From Chaunax sp. Z400 (taxonomy: Eukaryota; Chordata; Actinopteri; Lophiiformes; Chaunacidae), in assembly GCA_037577475.1 (NCBI GenBank), contig CM075197.1, forward strand, positions 18,674,650-18,738,649: 64,000 nucleotides of DNA. Reading direction: 5' to 3'. Positions 14,766 through 27,570 of the stretch are shown here, in pieces. The stretch's first letter is position 1; the number at the start of each line of letters is the position of its first letter. The notes beneath the pieces were generated by a model, which worked only from the letters and a program-made list of their open reading frames with translations, had not been told where the DNA came from and did not search any database. The position numbers and the translations under genes were made by a program.

Positions 14766-16454
14766 GGAAGCATTAGGAGGTTCTGGTCATGACTGACACT
14801 GGCTTCAGAAATAGAAAAATCTGAAGTAAAAATCATAAGAAGTGAATGTGCATCAAGCTGTTTTTGGAGGTTATCGCCACAGGTGTATAAACATCTTCCA
14901 TTATTAGACGTTTAAAATCAATTACTTACCTTAATATGTCTAAACACTTTTTTCACTATGCACTTGTAAATGAACCTGGTTGGTTTTGAAGTTTTTGTTC
15001 CATGCCAAATTCAAAAGTAGAGCCTTTTAAGAATATACTAAAGTAGGCCTATCTGAGTAAGACAATTCTGTGGGCCACCATCACACGAGGCCCTTGGTAG
15101 TCAGTGGTCCTTCTTCATTCCACCGATAGATTATTGGTGAAGTCATCCATAGATAAACTGTGACACATAGGCGGCTCACATTCTAGTGGAAGATAAATTG
15201 AAGCATCTAAACTGAACAAATGTTGAAGAACATGTTTCTTTACCAACAAGAGAAGCGAGCAAGAGAAAGAAGGACAAAGAAAGACAAAAATGTGAGAGAG
15301 AGAGACAACAGGAGAGAGGGGAACATGGGACTCTAGAATAGCTCAACCGCAAATGGGCTCTTTCCGTGAAAGAATGTATAAACATACGGTTGAGTTTCGT
15401 GGGAAGTCTGGCTATCCTATGAATGGATTGTTTGTTTGTCAGCCACTGAAACGGAGGATGGAGCAACACAAGAGATGTTTACAGAGACAGTAAAAACCCA
15501 GAGCTTAATGTGGATGAGAAAAGAGAAAGTTATTACTGCAAAAGCCAAAACCTTCCTCTGCGTTCATAGCACACGATGCAACACAATTTTCAATACTGAA
15601 TGCGTCACTTAATGTATTGCATCTCTCCAACAGAAACAAACGAAGAGATAAATCAAGGTGCTAAATAATTTGTCAGTCTGGCTGCAGGAAATGAGGGGAA
15701 TCTCACCTTCCGAAACCCCACGGCTGGCAGCAGAGGCCAGGGCTAAGTGAAGTAATCGAGACTTTTTTTTTGTTTGATGAACAGTAGAATGTATGAGACC
15801 TATCCAATCAGGAAAGGTTTTCAGTGTTCCTCCACAACCCACAAATACAAAACATCTCCAGGCATGAAACTTCTTATTTCTGTGGGTAAAAACCTGCTTA
15901 ATAACAAAAATTAAATGCATGGCTGCACACATTACTCGGAGGGGATGGCGATTAACACTTAGCTCCTAGTTCCTATGTACAGGAGACATCTATCTAGATT
16001 TTGTTTTGAACACTACTTCATGTTTATATGTGCAGACAAATTTACAAAAGTCATCCAAATGTTTGTGTCAGAGCTGCCCCAAAAACACTATTATCATTTC
16101 TGATGCCTGATTTATGGATAACACTCCAGTAGTTTCAGTGGCACTCCAATTAATAAATTAAAGTCTTGACAATGTAATTCTATTAAGGTTATGGTGTGTG
16201 GGGTGTGCGGACTGTAAGAAACCAGTCCAGTACAGCACCGTCACGACATATGACCTAAATCCTAAAACATGTTATTTCATTAACACTTGCATACAAAGTG
16301 TCCAAACAGAATTACCGCCTCAGGGTTGTGAGCTGTCACCACGTTTTGAAGGAATTTAACAAAAGGTAGTATTTGTAGTCCTTGACCAAATGGAGTACTG
16401 ACTATGCTGACATGTATGATTCCAGTGAATATTTTCCAGTGAGAAACAGATCGC
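14766..16454. other. Non-coding, no gene recognised
   Basis: Nothing recognisable apart from a short GA patch near 15293-15305 and A/T-rich sequence. Confidence 0.55.
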
Positions 16455-16665
16455 AGTCACCTTTGACCTTTGACCACCAAAATATAATCAGGTCTTGTTT
16501 GAGTGTAAGTTGACATTTTTGCTAAATCTGAAGAAATTCCTGCAGGAGTTCCTCAAATACAGTGTTCATAAGAAAAGGATGTACAGACGTACGGATGTAT
16601 GAACATATGAACAACCTGAAAACACCATAGCTCCGGCTGCAGCTGTCACCATAGCATTATAAATA
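16455..16665 (+). mobile_element. Teleost dispersed repeat ('gtcacctttgacctttgacc' family)
   Basis: It runs in the expected order: 'gtcacctttgacctttgacc', 'accaaaatataatcagg', 'aaatctgaagaaattcctgc', 'ggatgtacagacgtacggat', 'aacctgaaaacaccatagct' and 'ccggctgcagctgtcacc'. This is a repeat common in percomorph fish whose consensus ends with 'acggacggac...aacccgaaaacataatgcctccggc'. The copy is diverged and non-coding. Confidence 0.6.
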
Positions 16666-19600
16666 CATCAGATTGTTTGGTTTTGTGTCTTTTTGGCGTG
16701 AACCTCCCACCACTTGGGAGGGGGGGGGGTAGAGGGCTGTCAAAAGTACAGAGGTCATTAAATGCATTGATTTTATTTGTTAGTTGGAGGAAAGAAGAAA
16801 ATAGTTTTACGACTGTGCCAACGTGAAGAAATGTAAGATACAGCTTTATTTTGTATATATGGGGAAAATTGTTTGGTTGCAGAGGTGTAAATAAATTGCA
16901 ATATTTTCTTTGGAAACTGTGACAATTGTGAAGACAATTAAATCATTAATCACAGTTATTTGTTTGATAACTAATCACCAGCTAAAATATCATGATCGTG
17001 ACAACCTGTATAGAAGTACAAACGTGTCTGTATGTGTTTGCAATATGCATGAAAATATTACATACGGAACAAGCATTTTGAAGTACTCAAGCGTGTTTTG
17101 AGGCATGTGTGTGTGTGTGTGTTGAATGTGAGAGTAATGTTCTCATTAGGACCCAAATGAAGATGGAATGAGGAATTCAGACGAGAGGAGGTGGAGGGAG
17201 GGAGGGAGGAGGAGAGAAGGGAAAGGACCCCTATGGGCTTACCAAACAGCCCAGGAATGCAGTGGTAAAAATGAGTTGGACTCTGGCACAAGATGGCCCG
17301 TGTGACTGGGTTTTAGATGATGGCCGTGACAAAGACTCCTTTCTTACTGACTTTAATAAGTACAATGCGCTGTGGAGCCACACACAAGAAACCACTTGTT
17401 ACAGAAATTATGGACAGACAAGCAAACACGTAAGGAATGAACACTTGGTGTTCAGTGGAAAAACAATTTCACCTTTTCTATGAGGAGAGAGTTAACACAG
17501 CTCATCACTACTCATAAGCATCCTATTGTGCTTTTATTGCACAGAAGTGATTTGCTCGTGAGTCAAATAGACTCCTGAGTGCACTGGCCCACAAAAACAT
17601 TTTCCCCCCTCTCAGCATTTTCTCCCAGCATCGTTTTGTAAGAGGAGGTCCTCTTCAGAAGGGTGGGAATTAAAGGCAGACATAATGGATTATGGATGGA
17701 CAACAAGCCAGAAGCCAACTAATAATGACTCGCATAATGTGGACTAGACATAATCACTCTCATACAGTAGAGCTAGACATGAAAAAACATCACTACTTGA
17801 TATTTAATCATTCAAAGTAATAACATAATGACATTTTAAACTCAGATGTTGTCATCAGACAAACTCTCAATTGTCTGCTGCCCTGACATTGTTCAATAGA
17901 TTCCAATTATGAGATAACCATGCTGTACAGTACATGTTGCATTTTAAGTGAAATTGAGGAATTTAAGGCTGGTTTTGGGGAAAACGCAAATCATGCAAAA
18001 ACTAAACTGGATGCATCTTCTGTTGTTTGTACTGTATGTGTCTTCTGCTATATAGCTGCACATGTAACGAGCTATTATTACATGATCCCCCCCCCAACGA
18101 CCACTACCACACCCGCCCCAAACCACTGTCCCAAGTCCCCCACCCTGTCTTGCCACTCCACATCTGGATAGGGGTTCCTGGTGCATTCCACAGGGTCCAA
18201 TTCCTCTCAATCGCTCTATTCACATCCCATCACCACCCTGAGTGGCATGCACCTTACATATGTGTGAAAAAAAATCCCAGCCCTCTGAAGAGCATAAGAA
18301 CTGAGATTCTGAGACCAGCTATAAGGAGGCTATAATAGTTTGGTGACCTGGTCAGCTTATCCCACCTGGAGAAGAGATAATCAAATTCATTCTTCATAAA
18401 GTTCACATCTAGATCTGTCACAGCTGATTCTGTTGGAGCATCTTTAAGAGCCTCAGTGTTTTCAGAAGTTTCTTTTAAAAGAGTTTCTGATTTGAAAAAA
18501 TAGGACTATGCATTGATTTCGGAAACAGCATTCTATACAGAAGCTCTCAGATCTAAACATGTTGAAACTTTGGGCTCCCCGTGAGAACGCTGCTCTGCAT
18601 GCCGGTAGTTTGTGATGGGTAGGCAAAGTCTCAAACTAAAAGAATTTGAACAAACCTGTTACTGTCTTTGCCTCAGACAGTGGCCTATTGTGAAGGAGGG
18701 TTTAAACGGAGATGATTTTGTTATCGAAGAGAAAGCTCAGATCTTAATGTTGAAATTGGGCACTTACAGCAGTGAAGGCCAAGATGTGGTATCATTAGCT
18801 CTAAACACTTTAAATTTGAACAACACCTGCTTGTGGACTTGTGCCATTTCCTATCTCGCTCCGATCAGCTTTCACTTCTGCCCCCAGTTCAGGTGTTACA
18901 ATCAACAATGGTGATTTTGTCACACGTTCCTCAACTTGTGTAATCCCAGCTCCACTACATCATAGTGTTACCACAGGTGACGAATATCTCCAGCAGACAC
19001 AGTGCGCTCTTTGTTCACCCTATGTTTGGCTTTCCTTCTTAAAGATACGGGAAAGCCAAGAGTGGACACAGATGTTGGTGAACGACACGGGGTGAGATTC
19101 ATTAGGAATTCAAGTCAACAGGTGTACAGCTCTGAGACTGATACCCAGCACCTGCTGAGCACACACTTATCAACTCATCAGTGGTTCAGGTGAAATCCAG
19201 TATGTGTGGAAACAAACGTACACTTCGGTCATAATTCACATACCAAAGACAGATATGTGCGACTAGATCATATTCTGTGGGGTGTGGTTTAGAAATATGC
19301 AGGTTATCATCTCTTTATCTTGAGGAGGCAGCGACAAGGAAATTGCTACAAAGCACTACAACAAAGGAATTCTTTGTCCAGTGCATAAGAGAAAACCCAT
19401 CTTGAGCAAATACACCTACAGCCAAGCCATGCATGGACTCGTTGATAACATCACAAGTTTCATATTCTGGTCAGAAAATAATGTGCAACCAAGATTTGGC
19501 CAGTAGGTGGCATCACCACATAGCACAGGGGGGCTTCTTCTTATTAACACATGCAGACACACACAGAGAGGATCAAATTATTGGGCTTATAGAAATAATG

Positions 19601-22600
19601 TGTCCAGGCATAAGTGGCTCTATTGATGTCATTTATTGACATTATTAGATTACCTGTGTTTCTTATCTGCATCAATGGAACTACCTTTATCTGACATAAC
19701 ATTAAGACTTGACAATTCAATGAATTCAACTTAATCAGGGTCATCATTCGACCCATAATTTGTATCCCTGTGCAGGTTTATTGTTTCTTTGGTACCGCCG
19801 CCAAACATTTCAGCTGCCAGACAGCAGACTGGTAAAATATGCAATAATTTTACCACTGTGGCCTAGCGCTGAATTTCTCACATGTCCTAATCTATGCCTC
19901 ATAATCATACAACTTTGATCTGTCTTTAGAGTCTTCCACCTCTCTCTCTTGGATGGTGATCTAATGATTTCTTAGGTTCTGTGTCGTTCAGAGTCACTGT
20001 GTCATCCCCCCTCCCCATCTCTGTGCGTGAGCTCTGAAGCCCCATGCCAGCATCCTGCTTCATTCATGACCAATTACTGCCTCCAGGCCATTCCCCATAA
20101 TGAGACAGCCCTGGTTCCTATGAAAGATGCAGTAATAGTTTATGAGAAACACCACTGTTCATATCTGCCAGGGTAAGAGAGGCTTCAGAAAGATAAGAGT
20201 TTCTTTAATGCTACACGGACAGTTATGACAATGCAGGTGGGCTTGTTGAATTTTTAAAAAATCCTTAATCAAATACTCTGAACAATAAAGTGGACGTACT
20301 AAATTAGTGTCCCCCTCTTGCAGCTGAACATTAGATTTTATGTCAGTATTACTATTATTTCACAATATTTCAAATGCAAAGTGACATTTTTAGCCTCTCC
20401 ATTAAAAAAAACATAATTGCGGTGTACATCAGAATCAATGTTACATCAAATATCTCCGGAAAATGCACTGCAAAGACGCTCGGTAAAACAGCACCATCAC
20501 CACCAGAGGCCATCTGTGCCTTCCTGCTTCAGCCTGCCAAGCCCTGTATCACCGACTTCCTCTTTAATTTTCTCACTGCGTATTTGTCCAGTTCCTGCTC
20601 AGAAACAGAATGTTCTGAACAAATGCAGGCAGGGAGTCAGAATCATTCGACCTAAAATCTACTTTTGGTAGCATGAAAAGCAGTTTAGACCAAGATCCCC
20701 CGGGGGCTGAAGACGGAGGTAGGTCGATGACACATCGCCCCGTGTTCATGTGAGCTTCGCTAGATCGGTAGGAGATCACAGGCATTAGGCAAACCTTGTG
20801 AAACGTCCCACTCTCCTCTTATGCACTACCAGAGCTTACTGGAAAAACAGAGGGGAGCCAGTTTGCTGATAATCTCGTAAATTTTCAAAAGAGACGGTCT
20901 GGGCCCCCATATTGAACAAATCTCAATATATGATAGGGCTCTTTGAGCCATCTGCTACAAGAAAAGAGCCGTCTTGTTACTTGGAAATCCATTATTCATG
21001 AAATCAATGCTCTCTTATGGGTAGGGGATATTGCTGTGCTTATCATGGCTTATTCTAGCTGATGGAGGCCGTATCGAGGGAATGCTTGGAGTGTCATAGC
21101 TATTTATTCGTTGGTTTATCGACAGACACCATTTACCCTGCAGATAGTGGCATTTTTATGGGAGTGTTGGTGTTGTTGTGTGGGTGCTAATCACACACTC
21201 TGCACATTCAGTGTAGCCACATCGATAGTCCGTCACTTCTGACACCGCTAAAGTGTGCTCCACAACACAAGTGACGAATCTTTGGACAACAGACAAGCAC
21301 CTTGGAAATGAGGAGGACCGCAGGGAGTCCTTTTCTGTTGGCTTCTGAGTGATGCGCTGAACTCGGCAAATTACACAACCTTTACGAGATCATCTTTCAC
21401 ATAAACACTCTGGGCTTCTGACTGCAAGTGACAATCAATGTGAGAGAAGGCTGCATTTGTTAAGCAATAATGCCAGTGGTCACTCATGATCAGCAGAAAA
21501 TGCACACTTCAACATGCAATCTATGTAGGCTCCTGACATTATGGCCTTTGTGGCACTCTCTGAGGATTGAATCATGTATCTTGAAGCCGAAACCATCATC
21601 TGCCTCTGCCCCTTCTAACTATCTCCGATTTGTTTCATCAACAATAAAGCTGCAAACACCAAATGAGTAATGTTGATTGTCCATCAGTTAATTCTTTCAG
21701 GCAGTTCCTTTCCAGACTTTCTCAACACAACACACAAAAGTCAGTGAAGATAGACTTTAAGACTTTAACACATGCACACAGAGCTGCTGGTTATATGGGT
21801 TTTTCTGCATGAAGTTTGCATTTTCATTTGTTTTTCATATGTTGAAGCATTTAGCATGTCCCTGTGCATGTTTTAGCACTTTGATAGCCTGTCGACTTGT
21901 CCAAACATAACCTCTCACCCAGTGCATGCTGGCATAGCCTCCAGCCCTTTACAGCCCTGAACTTTTCATTGTTTCTGGCCATGTTAGCCATAGCAGCATA
22001 GCTCTGTGGATGCCAATGGTGGCCTGTCTGCTGTTGGTGCAACACCTTGGTCTCAATATAAGTAATTCAACAACTAGTCGGTTTATTACCTCTTTAGCAG
22101 ATCTCCTGATTTATCCACATGATTTAGCCATTGTCATAAAAATAATGTAGGCCTACATAGGCTATACTATTAATCAGTAAACCGTTTCTAGCTTAATACC
22201 TGCACAATCAAGACATTCGGATCCCTCATATGTACTTTGTCTTTAGTGCTAATTTGCAAATATGTTAGCCACCTAAAAGCTAAGACATTGATCATCATTT
22301 TACCATTGTCACTCTTAGCATGTTAGAATCTGGATGCATTATCTGGATAAGCATTTAGCTTAAAGCACAACTTTGGCCCTGTACATCCTTATACAGCTGC
22401 TACCATGGCTGTGTTCTCTTGGTCTAGTTTGTCATGCACAGGAAGAATAAAGAACAAGAGGTCACACTTAATTTAGTCAACAGAAGTTAACGAAAAGTGT
22501 TTTATTTTAATGGTCTGCCATTATATAGCCTCCCTTCTTGCCTGGCATTTGAGTCCATAGATAGCCATGTAATTACAAAGCTGTCATATACCCACAGACA

Positions 22601-23994
22601 CTGCACACATAGTCACATGCATAGGTGGTAGTCACAGTCTTTCCTTTTGTCTTACATAATGGAATGCTCACGATGTATTAAAAATCATCTGGATTAGGAT
22701 GAAGGTTAAATCCCACAGGAATTTATTTTAAGGGAATTCATTTACTCATATAATGGCTGATAGATTCAGAGTAAAACTAAAAGTGATGAGATGAGCAAGA
22801 TCCACAAAAAATGGTCCTTTCAGCAAGGCAATCTGTTTTCTACAGAGAATGAAGGAATTGATCCTTTCTCTTTCTCCTTGATACCCTCAAGCCCTCTCCC
22901 ATAATGAACAGACCACCCATTTAAGTATGACAACAATAGCAACAATATGGGAACACCAACTGCATGTTTGAAAGATCTTGATTAAAAGAGTAATAATATG
23001 TAAAGAATAAGGAACCTAAATCATAAACAAAGTATATCAAATATATGGGATTCGCTGTTTTTGACTGCATTTTTTCAGCAGTATTTTACTACAACTATTT
23101 AATCATACTATCATTTTAGAATTGTTTAAGGAGATCAGTCCATGCAGGACTTGGGAACTGTCATATTGCTATACAACTACAATGACACCCAGAATGTGAA
23201 AGAGACTGATAAAATAAATAACCATTTTGAATCTGCCTCTGAGGCCAAGGACCTAAAATAAAACTGCTATGACTCTAATTATGACAAACAGGGAGCCTTC
23301 AGGATCTGTACCTTGACATTTACCTGCAGACACCATGAAACAACTTATAAGGTTTCTCTAAAGGCAGTGTTATGTGGAAAGAGTTTCAAATTCTATAAAT
23401 TAAAGGCAAACAACATTTCTCATATTCGAATCTGCGCCTCGAGAGGCACTGGGTGCATTGTGGTTGTCAAACATGACGAATTCATCAGGTTGATTAAATT
23501 TTCCTCTAGCACAGCTTTAGCTGATGTTCGCCACCACAGTGTCACATCTCTGCTGATCATCATGACATTACCTCAGGCAATAAAAACCAGGATTCATTAA
23601 GTTGTGGAAGCAGGAAATAAGACGAGCTCAGGCGATTGATGGAAATGCATTTCTGTCTGAGGGCCTCCAAACGGGTCAACTAGCATAGTTGAAAGCTGTC
23701 TGCTTGGATGCTCCTCTGCTGATTGTAACAATCACATATTTCAGACTGTCATCTGCCTATGGAGCAGTTCTTTTCACACCAGCTGGGTTTGTTTCCTACA
23801 GCCATCAGAAAACTCACAAAATATAAATTTTTATTAGCTTTTAGCTTTTAGCAAAATGCAGAAATCATTAAAATGACAATGACAGTGCGAACATACTGAT
23901 GTTTATCCAAACTACTTTAAATTCTCGCCTTTAACTCATCCATACACACTCAAACACACCACTGGCAACCAGCTACAATGTAAGACATCGGCCT
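16666..23994. other. Long non-coding stretch
   Basis: No coding exon, RNA gene or clear transposon is recognised. Short TG run at 17107-17121 and a C-rich patch at 18083-18150. Parts around 20030-20160 and 20880-21090 are free of simple repeats and compositionally balanced; they look like candidate conserved non-coding sequence (see findings). Confidence 0.5.
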
Positions 23995-24085
23995 GACCTT
24001 TGGGAGCAGTTTAGGTGTGCTGCCGTACCCTGGCACCCTTCAACCTGTAGACCAGAGCAGCTTGGGATTCAACCATTGCAATTTA
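23995..24085 (+). mobile_element. Possible fragment of a common fish dispersed repeat
   Basis: 'tttgggagcagtttaggtgt', 'ccttcaacctgtagaccaga' and 'gggattcaaccattg' follow the order of a fish repeat with consensus 'gggagcaatttggggtt...aaggacacttcgacatgtggacc...gggatcgaaccacc'. Too diverged to be sure. Confidence 0.3.
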
Positions 24086-24191
24086 CCACAGGCAGCTGTG
24101 GTCAGCTTAGTTTAATTCATGTTAGCATGCCAGTTATCACAGAAAATAAAGCACACCTAAAGGTAATGACAATGTCAAATATATAAATGTA

Positions 24192-24250
24192 TGTACAGTA
24201 CCAGTCAATAGTTTGGACACAGTTAGCCATCCACTTGAATGGGAAACTGT
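24192..24250 (+). mobile_element. Tc1-like terminal inverted repeat fragment
   Basis: 'gtacagtaccagtcaatagt' followed by 'ttggacacagttagccatcc' and 'cttgaatggg' closely matches the terminal repeat of a teleost Tc1-like element ('cagtaccagtcaaaagtttggacacacc...cattcaat'). The other end and any transposase are missing within the next kilobases. Confidence 0.6.
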
Positions 24251-24631
24251 GTGTATATAAAGTAGTTTGTGAGTAAAACACCAAAACAGTAGAATTTAAA
24301 TGTTGAAATGAAAAAAAACATTATTTCAAATAGTCTATGTACAGTATTCTTCCAATATTTGCGGTTAATCCTCACTGAAGCTTTGAAGCCCTCAACTTGG
24401 TATTCGAGACAGCCCTAGACATTTCCATGAAGTCAGCAAGCGTGCATTTCTTTTCTGCATGGTTATTAGAATTGTATGATTGCTTAGAGCTTGGCAAAAA
24501 AACAAAAAAACACTCATTCCTACAACAACAATAGGAGTGGCCTGATGGAATGTTGGTGTGAGAATGGTGCCAAGGCAAAGTTTAACACCTGGGCATTCAT
24601 ACATTTGCTCAGTCTGAGCAGAAAGCCAGAA

Positions 24632-24670
24632 GTGTGTGTGCGCGTGTGTGTGCGTGTCTGTGTGTGTGTG

Positions 24671-24744
<74 letters not shown>
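24632..24744 (+). repeat. (TG)n microsatellite with CG and CTG interruptions
   Basis: The first 50 bases are interrupted (tgcgcgtg, tgcgtgtctg) and the last 65 are pure TG, the pattern of an ageing array with a younger pure end. Confidence 0.97.
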
Positions 24745-24745
<1 letters not shown>

Positions 24746-26889
24746 AAGTATCTGTGCTGAAAAATAAGTCATTGTTTGCATCATCTATTTATTTTTTATT
24801 TTTTATTTTACTGTTTTAGCTGTGCAGATTGTCCACAGTCACATCAGGTAATAAGCAAATGACCCATATGCAATAAATGTTGTCTTTTTTATATGGAAAG
24901 AAAAAAAAAGTATTTGAATTACTGACATTACAAAAGGATTTGTGGAATTTTTACACCTCATAGGTATGAAGGAATGGCTTTCAGAACAGATTTAGAGGAA
25001 ATATAGTTATAGATGCTGACTGCACTGCTGAATGCTTCTTGCAGCAGCCTGTTGCTCCATGACTGACTTGGTCTCAGAGAACAGCGCTGTAGCCTGAGAG
25101 ACAGCTGGCTTGACAGGGATAGAAGGAGGTGAGAGTTTCTGTCACTTGCCAAATCTGACATCCTTGCAAACAAATAAAACAAAGTTCCTAAATGTCATGG
25201 TGATGACCCTGTGATTCAAGGAGGCTGTTCAAAGTATTTAAAATGTACTTTTGATCGCAGCAGACATTTGTAGTAAGACACAGTAATGGAATGGTGCATT
25301 ATAGCAGCTCAGCTAAGTCACAATCTCTGTAGCTCAGCCATCAAAACTTAACTCACTGTCAGGATTGTGTCACTTCTCTCTCATCTGTAATGTAAGACAT
25401 TGTGTAGTCTTTCAGTCAGGGTGTCGGCTGAGAAATGCATCTTGAAGACTACGGCTGAGGATATAGAGACCACAAAGGAGACCACACAGAAAATGTCTTG
25501 TGTGAACACACTTCGAATGAAAGTTCAACTTAATTACTCTTGGGCCTTACTTTAAAAATGGTAACCTATACATCTCCTTTGAGGACATAAATGTCCGTGC
25601 CTTTAAACTGGCATGAAATGTTATACATTAAAATTATTTTCCACTTTCATTTTGTATTTTTTTTAACCAACATCAGTCCTGATCATAACTATCAAATATC
25701 CATTTATTTTCAGAATTCTAACCCTTTAAATTCCAGATTAAAAACAATTTAAATTACATTTTTAAGCTTTGATGCCAGACTGAAAGTCTGATAATATGGG
25801 ATGCATGATTTTATTCTCTGATACCAGCGCAATCACAAATTGTGGTTTTAACGGTTGTCAATTGTTTTGTCCGCCAACATGTTACGTGGAAAAATGTCAA
25901 TTATACAGTGAATTATAGACATATTATCAGAATTGAGGTTGAACTTACAGAATTCCCTAAAAAATAAATACTCTTATCAAAATGTATGCCATATGCATTT
26001 TCACAGCCAAAATTATTTTTAAAAATTAAAAGTGAAAAGGCAAAAATGTCCCCAGTACAACCATTTTTTAAATATTTTATCATCTGCCTCTATTACAGTA
26101 GATGCAAGCTTCGACATCTAATCTATCATCATCTAATGCAAAAAGTATTATGCTTGGTTTGTTTGTTTACTTTTATTGCAGGAGAATATCACTAACTTGT
26201 CATGGATACATCCTATGAAAGGAGTTATGGGTGTAAAACAGGTCACATTTGTTACTTCTGTTTGCACACAGATCTAAGGCATGTCTACTGCCTTCAACAG
26301 TACATGGACTGATTACACGCACTACAGAGGGAAAATGACTCTTACGCTTTGTTGTTTATTTATGAGGCCATAATGACTTACAGACACATGTACCCATGCT
26401 GTGAGGGGAATAAAGGTCCATCACTTGCATGGTGCCATTCATATATTATCATATCAATATGCCTGAGTGCAAAGTAAATATCACCGGATATAACCAGGAA
26501 ATTGCAGACCACTGTAAGGCATTCTTTTGATTTTCTCTGCATACATTCCTTTAATCTTTCCTTTAGCTCACGCAAAACACAAATATATAGTGTGTGCGAC
26601 ATCTGCTGAGATGACGCATACATTTAGAGCAATGAATTCACACTGTGTGTGTGTAAGTGCCTGAGCATGTCTGTGCATTTTTGTACAAAATAAATGATCG
26701 TTTTTCTTGACAATCATATGTGGCTTGAATGATGGCCCAAATACCTCTTACATAATGTAATATTTGATGTGCAAATGGAACCTGGGATCCATTAGCATCG
26801 ATCTACTGATAATCTGTTTGAAGACTGACTGTTGAAGACTGTTGGACTTCATCATCTCTGCCCGGATAACTCAGAAGTCCTTAAATGTT

Positions 26890-26960
26890 TTTGTCAATAA
26901 AATCCCCTTGTTGCTGCTCTGCATCTGCTTCTCTGTGTCCTGCATTTGGGTTCAAGCTCT
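26890..26960 (-). mobile_element. Fragment of a teleost dispersed repeat (edge)
   Basis: Read on the minus strand it gives 'ccaaatgcaggacacagaga', 'agcagatgcagagcagcaac' and 'aaggggattttattgac', the start of a repeat common in fish genomes. Possibly the same insertion as the piece at 27415-27570. Class unassigned. Confidence 0.4.
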
Positions 26961-27414
26961 AGCCCTTTAACACTGCTTCAACATGCCAGATGATGTGCCA
27001 GACTGGGATTCAACCTCTCACCAAAGGAAACAAGCTGGTGGAGAAAGTACTGTATATCCTACTGGGTGGGTTAAATACTTTAAATGTATTTTTGCTATAA
27101 TTGTAGAAAATATTTTAACACCAATCATAACGGCCTGAATGAAATGACTGGATGGCGTAGCTGACCGTCTATATATGTATCCGCTTTATTGACTGGAGTC
27201 ACCCTCAAGGTGCAAGTTACTTTAATACTACCCGGTAGTGATTGACGTTAAATCAATTGGTGTGAAATTTCAGTTTCTGAGAGAGCATATATAAAGAGAG
27301 ACCGAGAGTTCATCACACACGTAAGTCCGGCTAAACTTTTCAAACTCAGTGCAAACAACACCCACAGCAACATCTTACCACACAAACATTTAACACACAA
27401 ATCACTTAAATGCA

Positions 27415-27570
27415 CAAGGAGAAGGAGACAATCAGATGCAGGTGAAACACATTAGGGCGGGACAAGCTATCACACAGGTGGGGAACTTGACATGACATGG
27501 ACAAAACAAAACAGGAAACACAACTAATAATGACAGAGACAATAAAACATGACCTTATGATGTGGGACAT
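27415..27570. mobile_element. Fragment of a teleost dispersed repeat (inner part)
   Basis: 'gatgcaggtgaaacacatta', 'gggcgggacaagctatcaca', 'caggtggggaacttgacatg' and 'aacaggaaacacaactaata' are typical of a repeat in fish genomes. It lies 0.45 kb from the fragment at 26890 and may belong to one decayed insertion. Confidence 0.4.

Noticed and set aside
24392..24784. 130-residue open frame rich in His-Thr
   Set aside because: It is translation through the TG/CA microsatellite.
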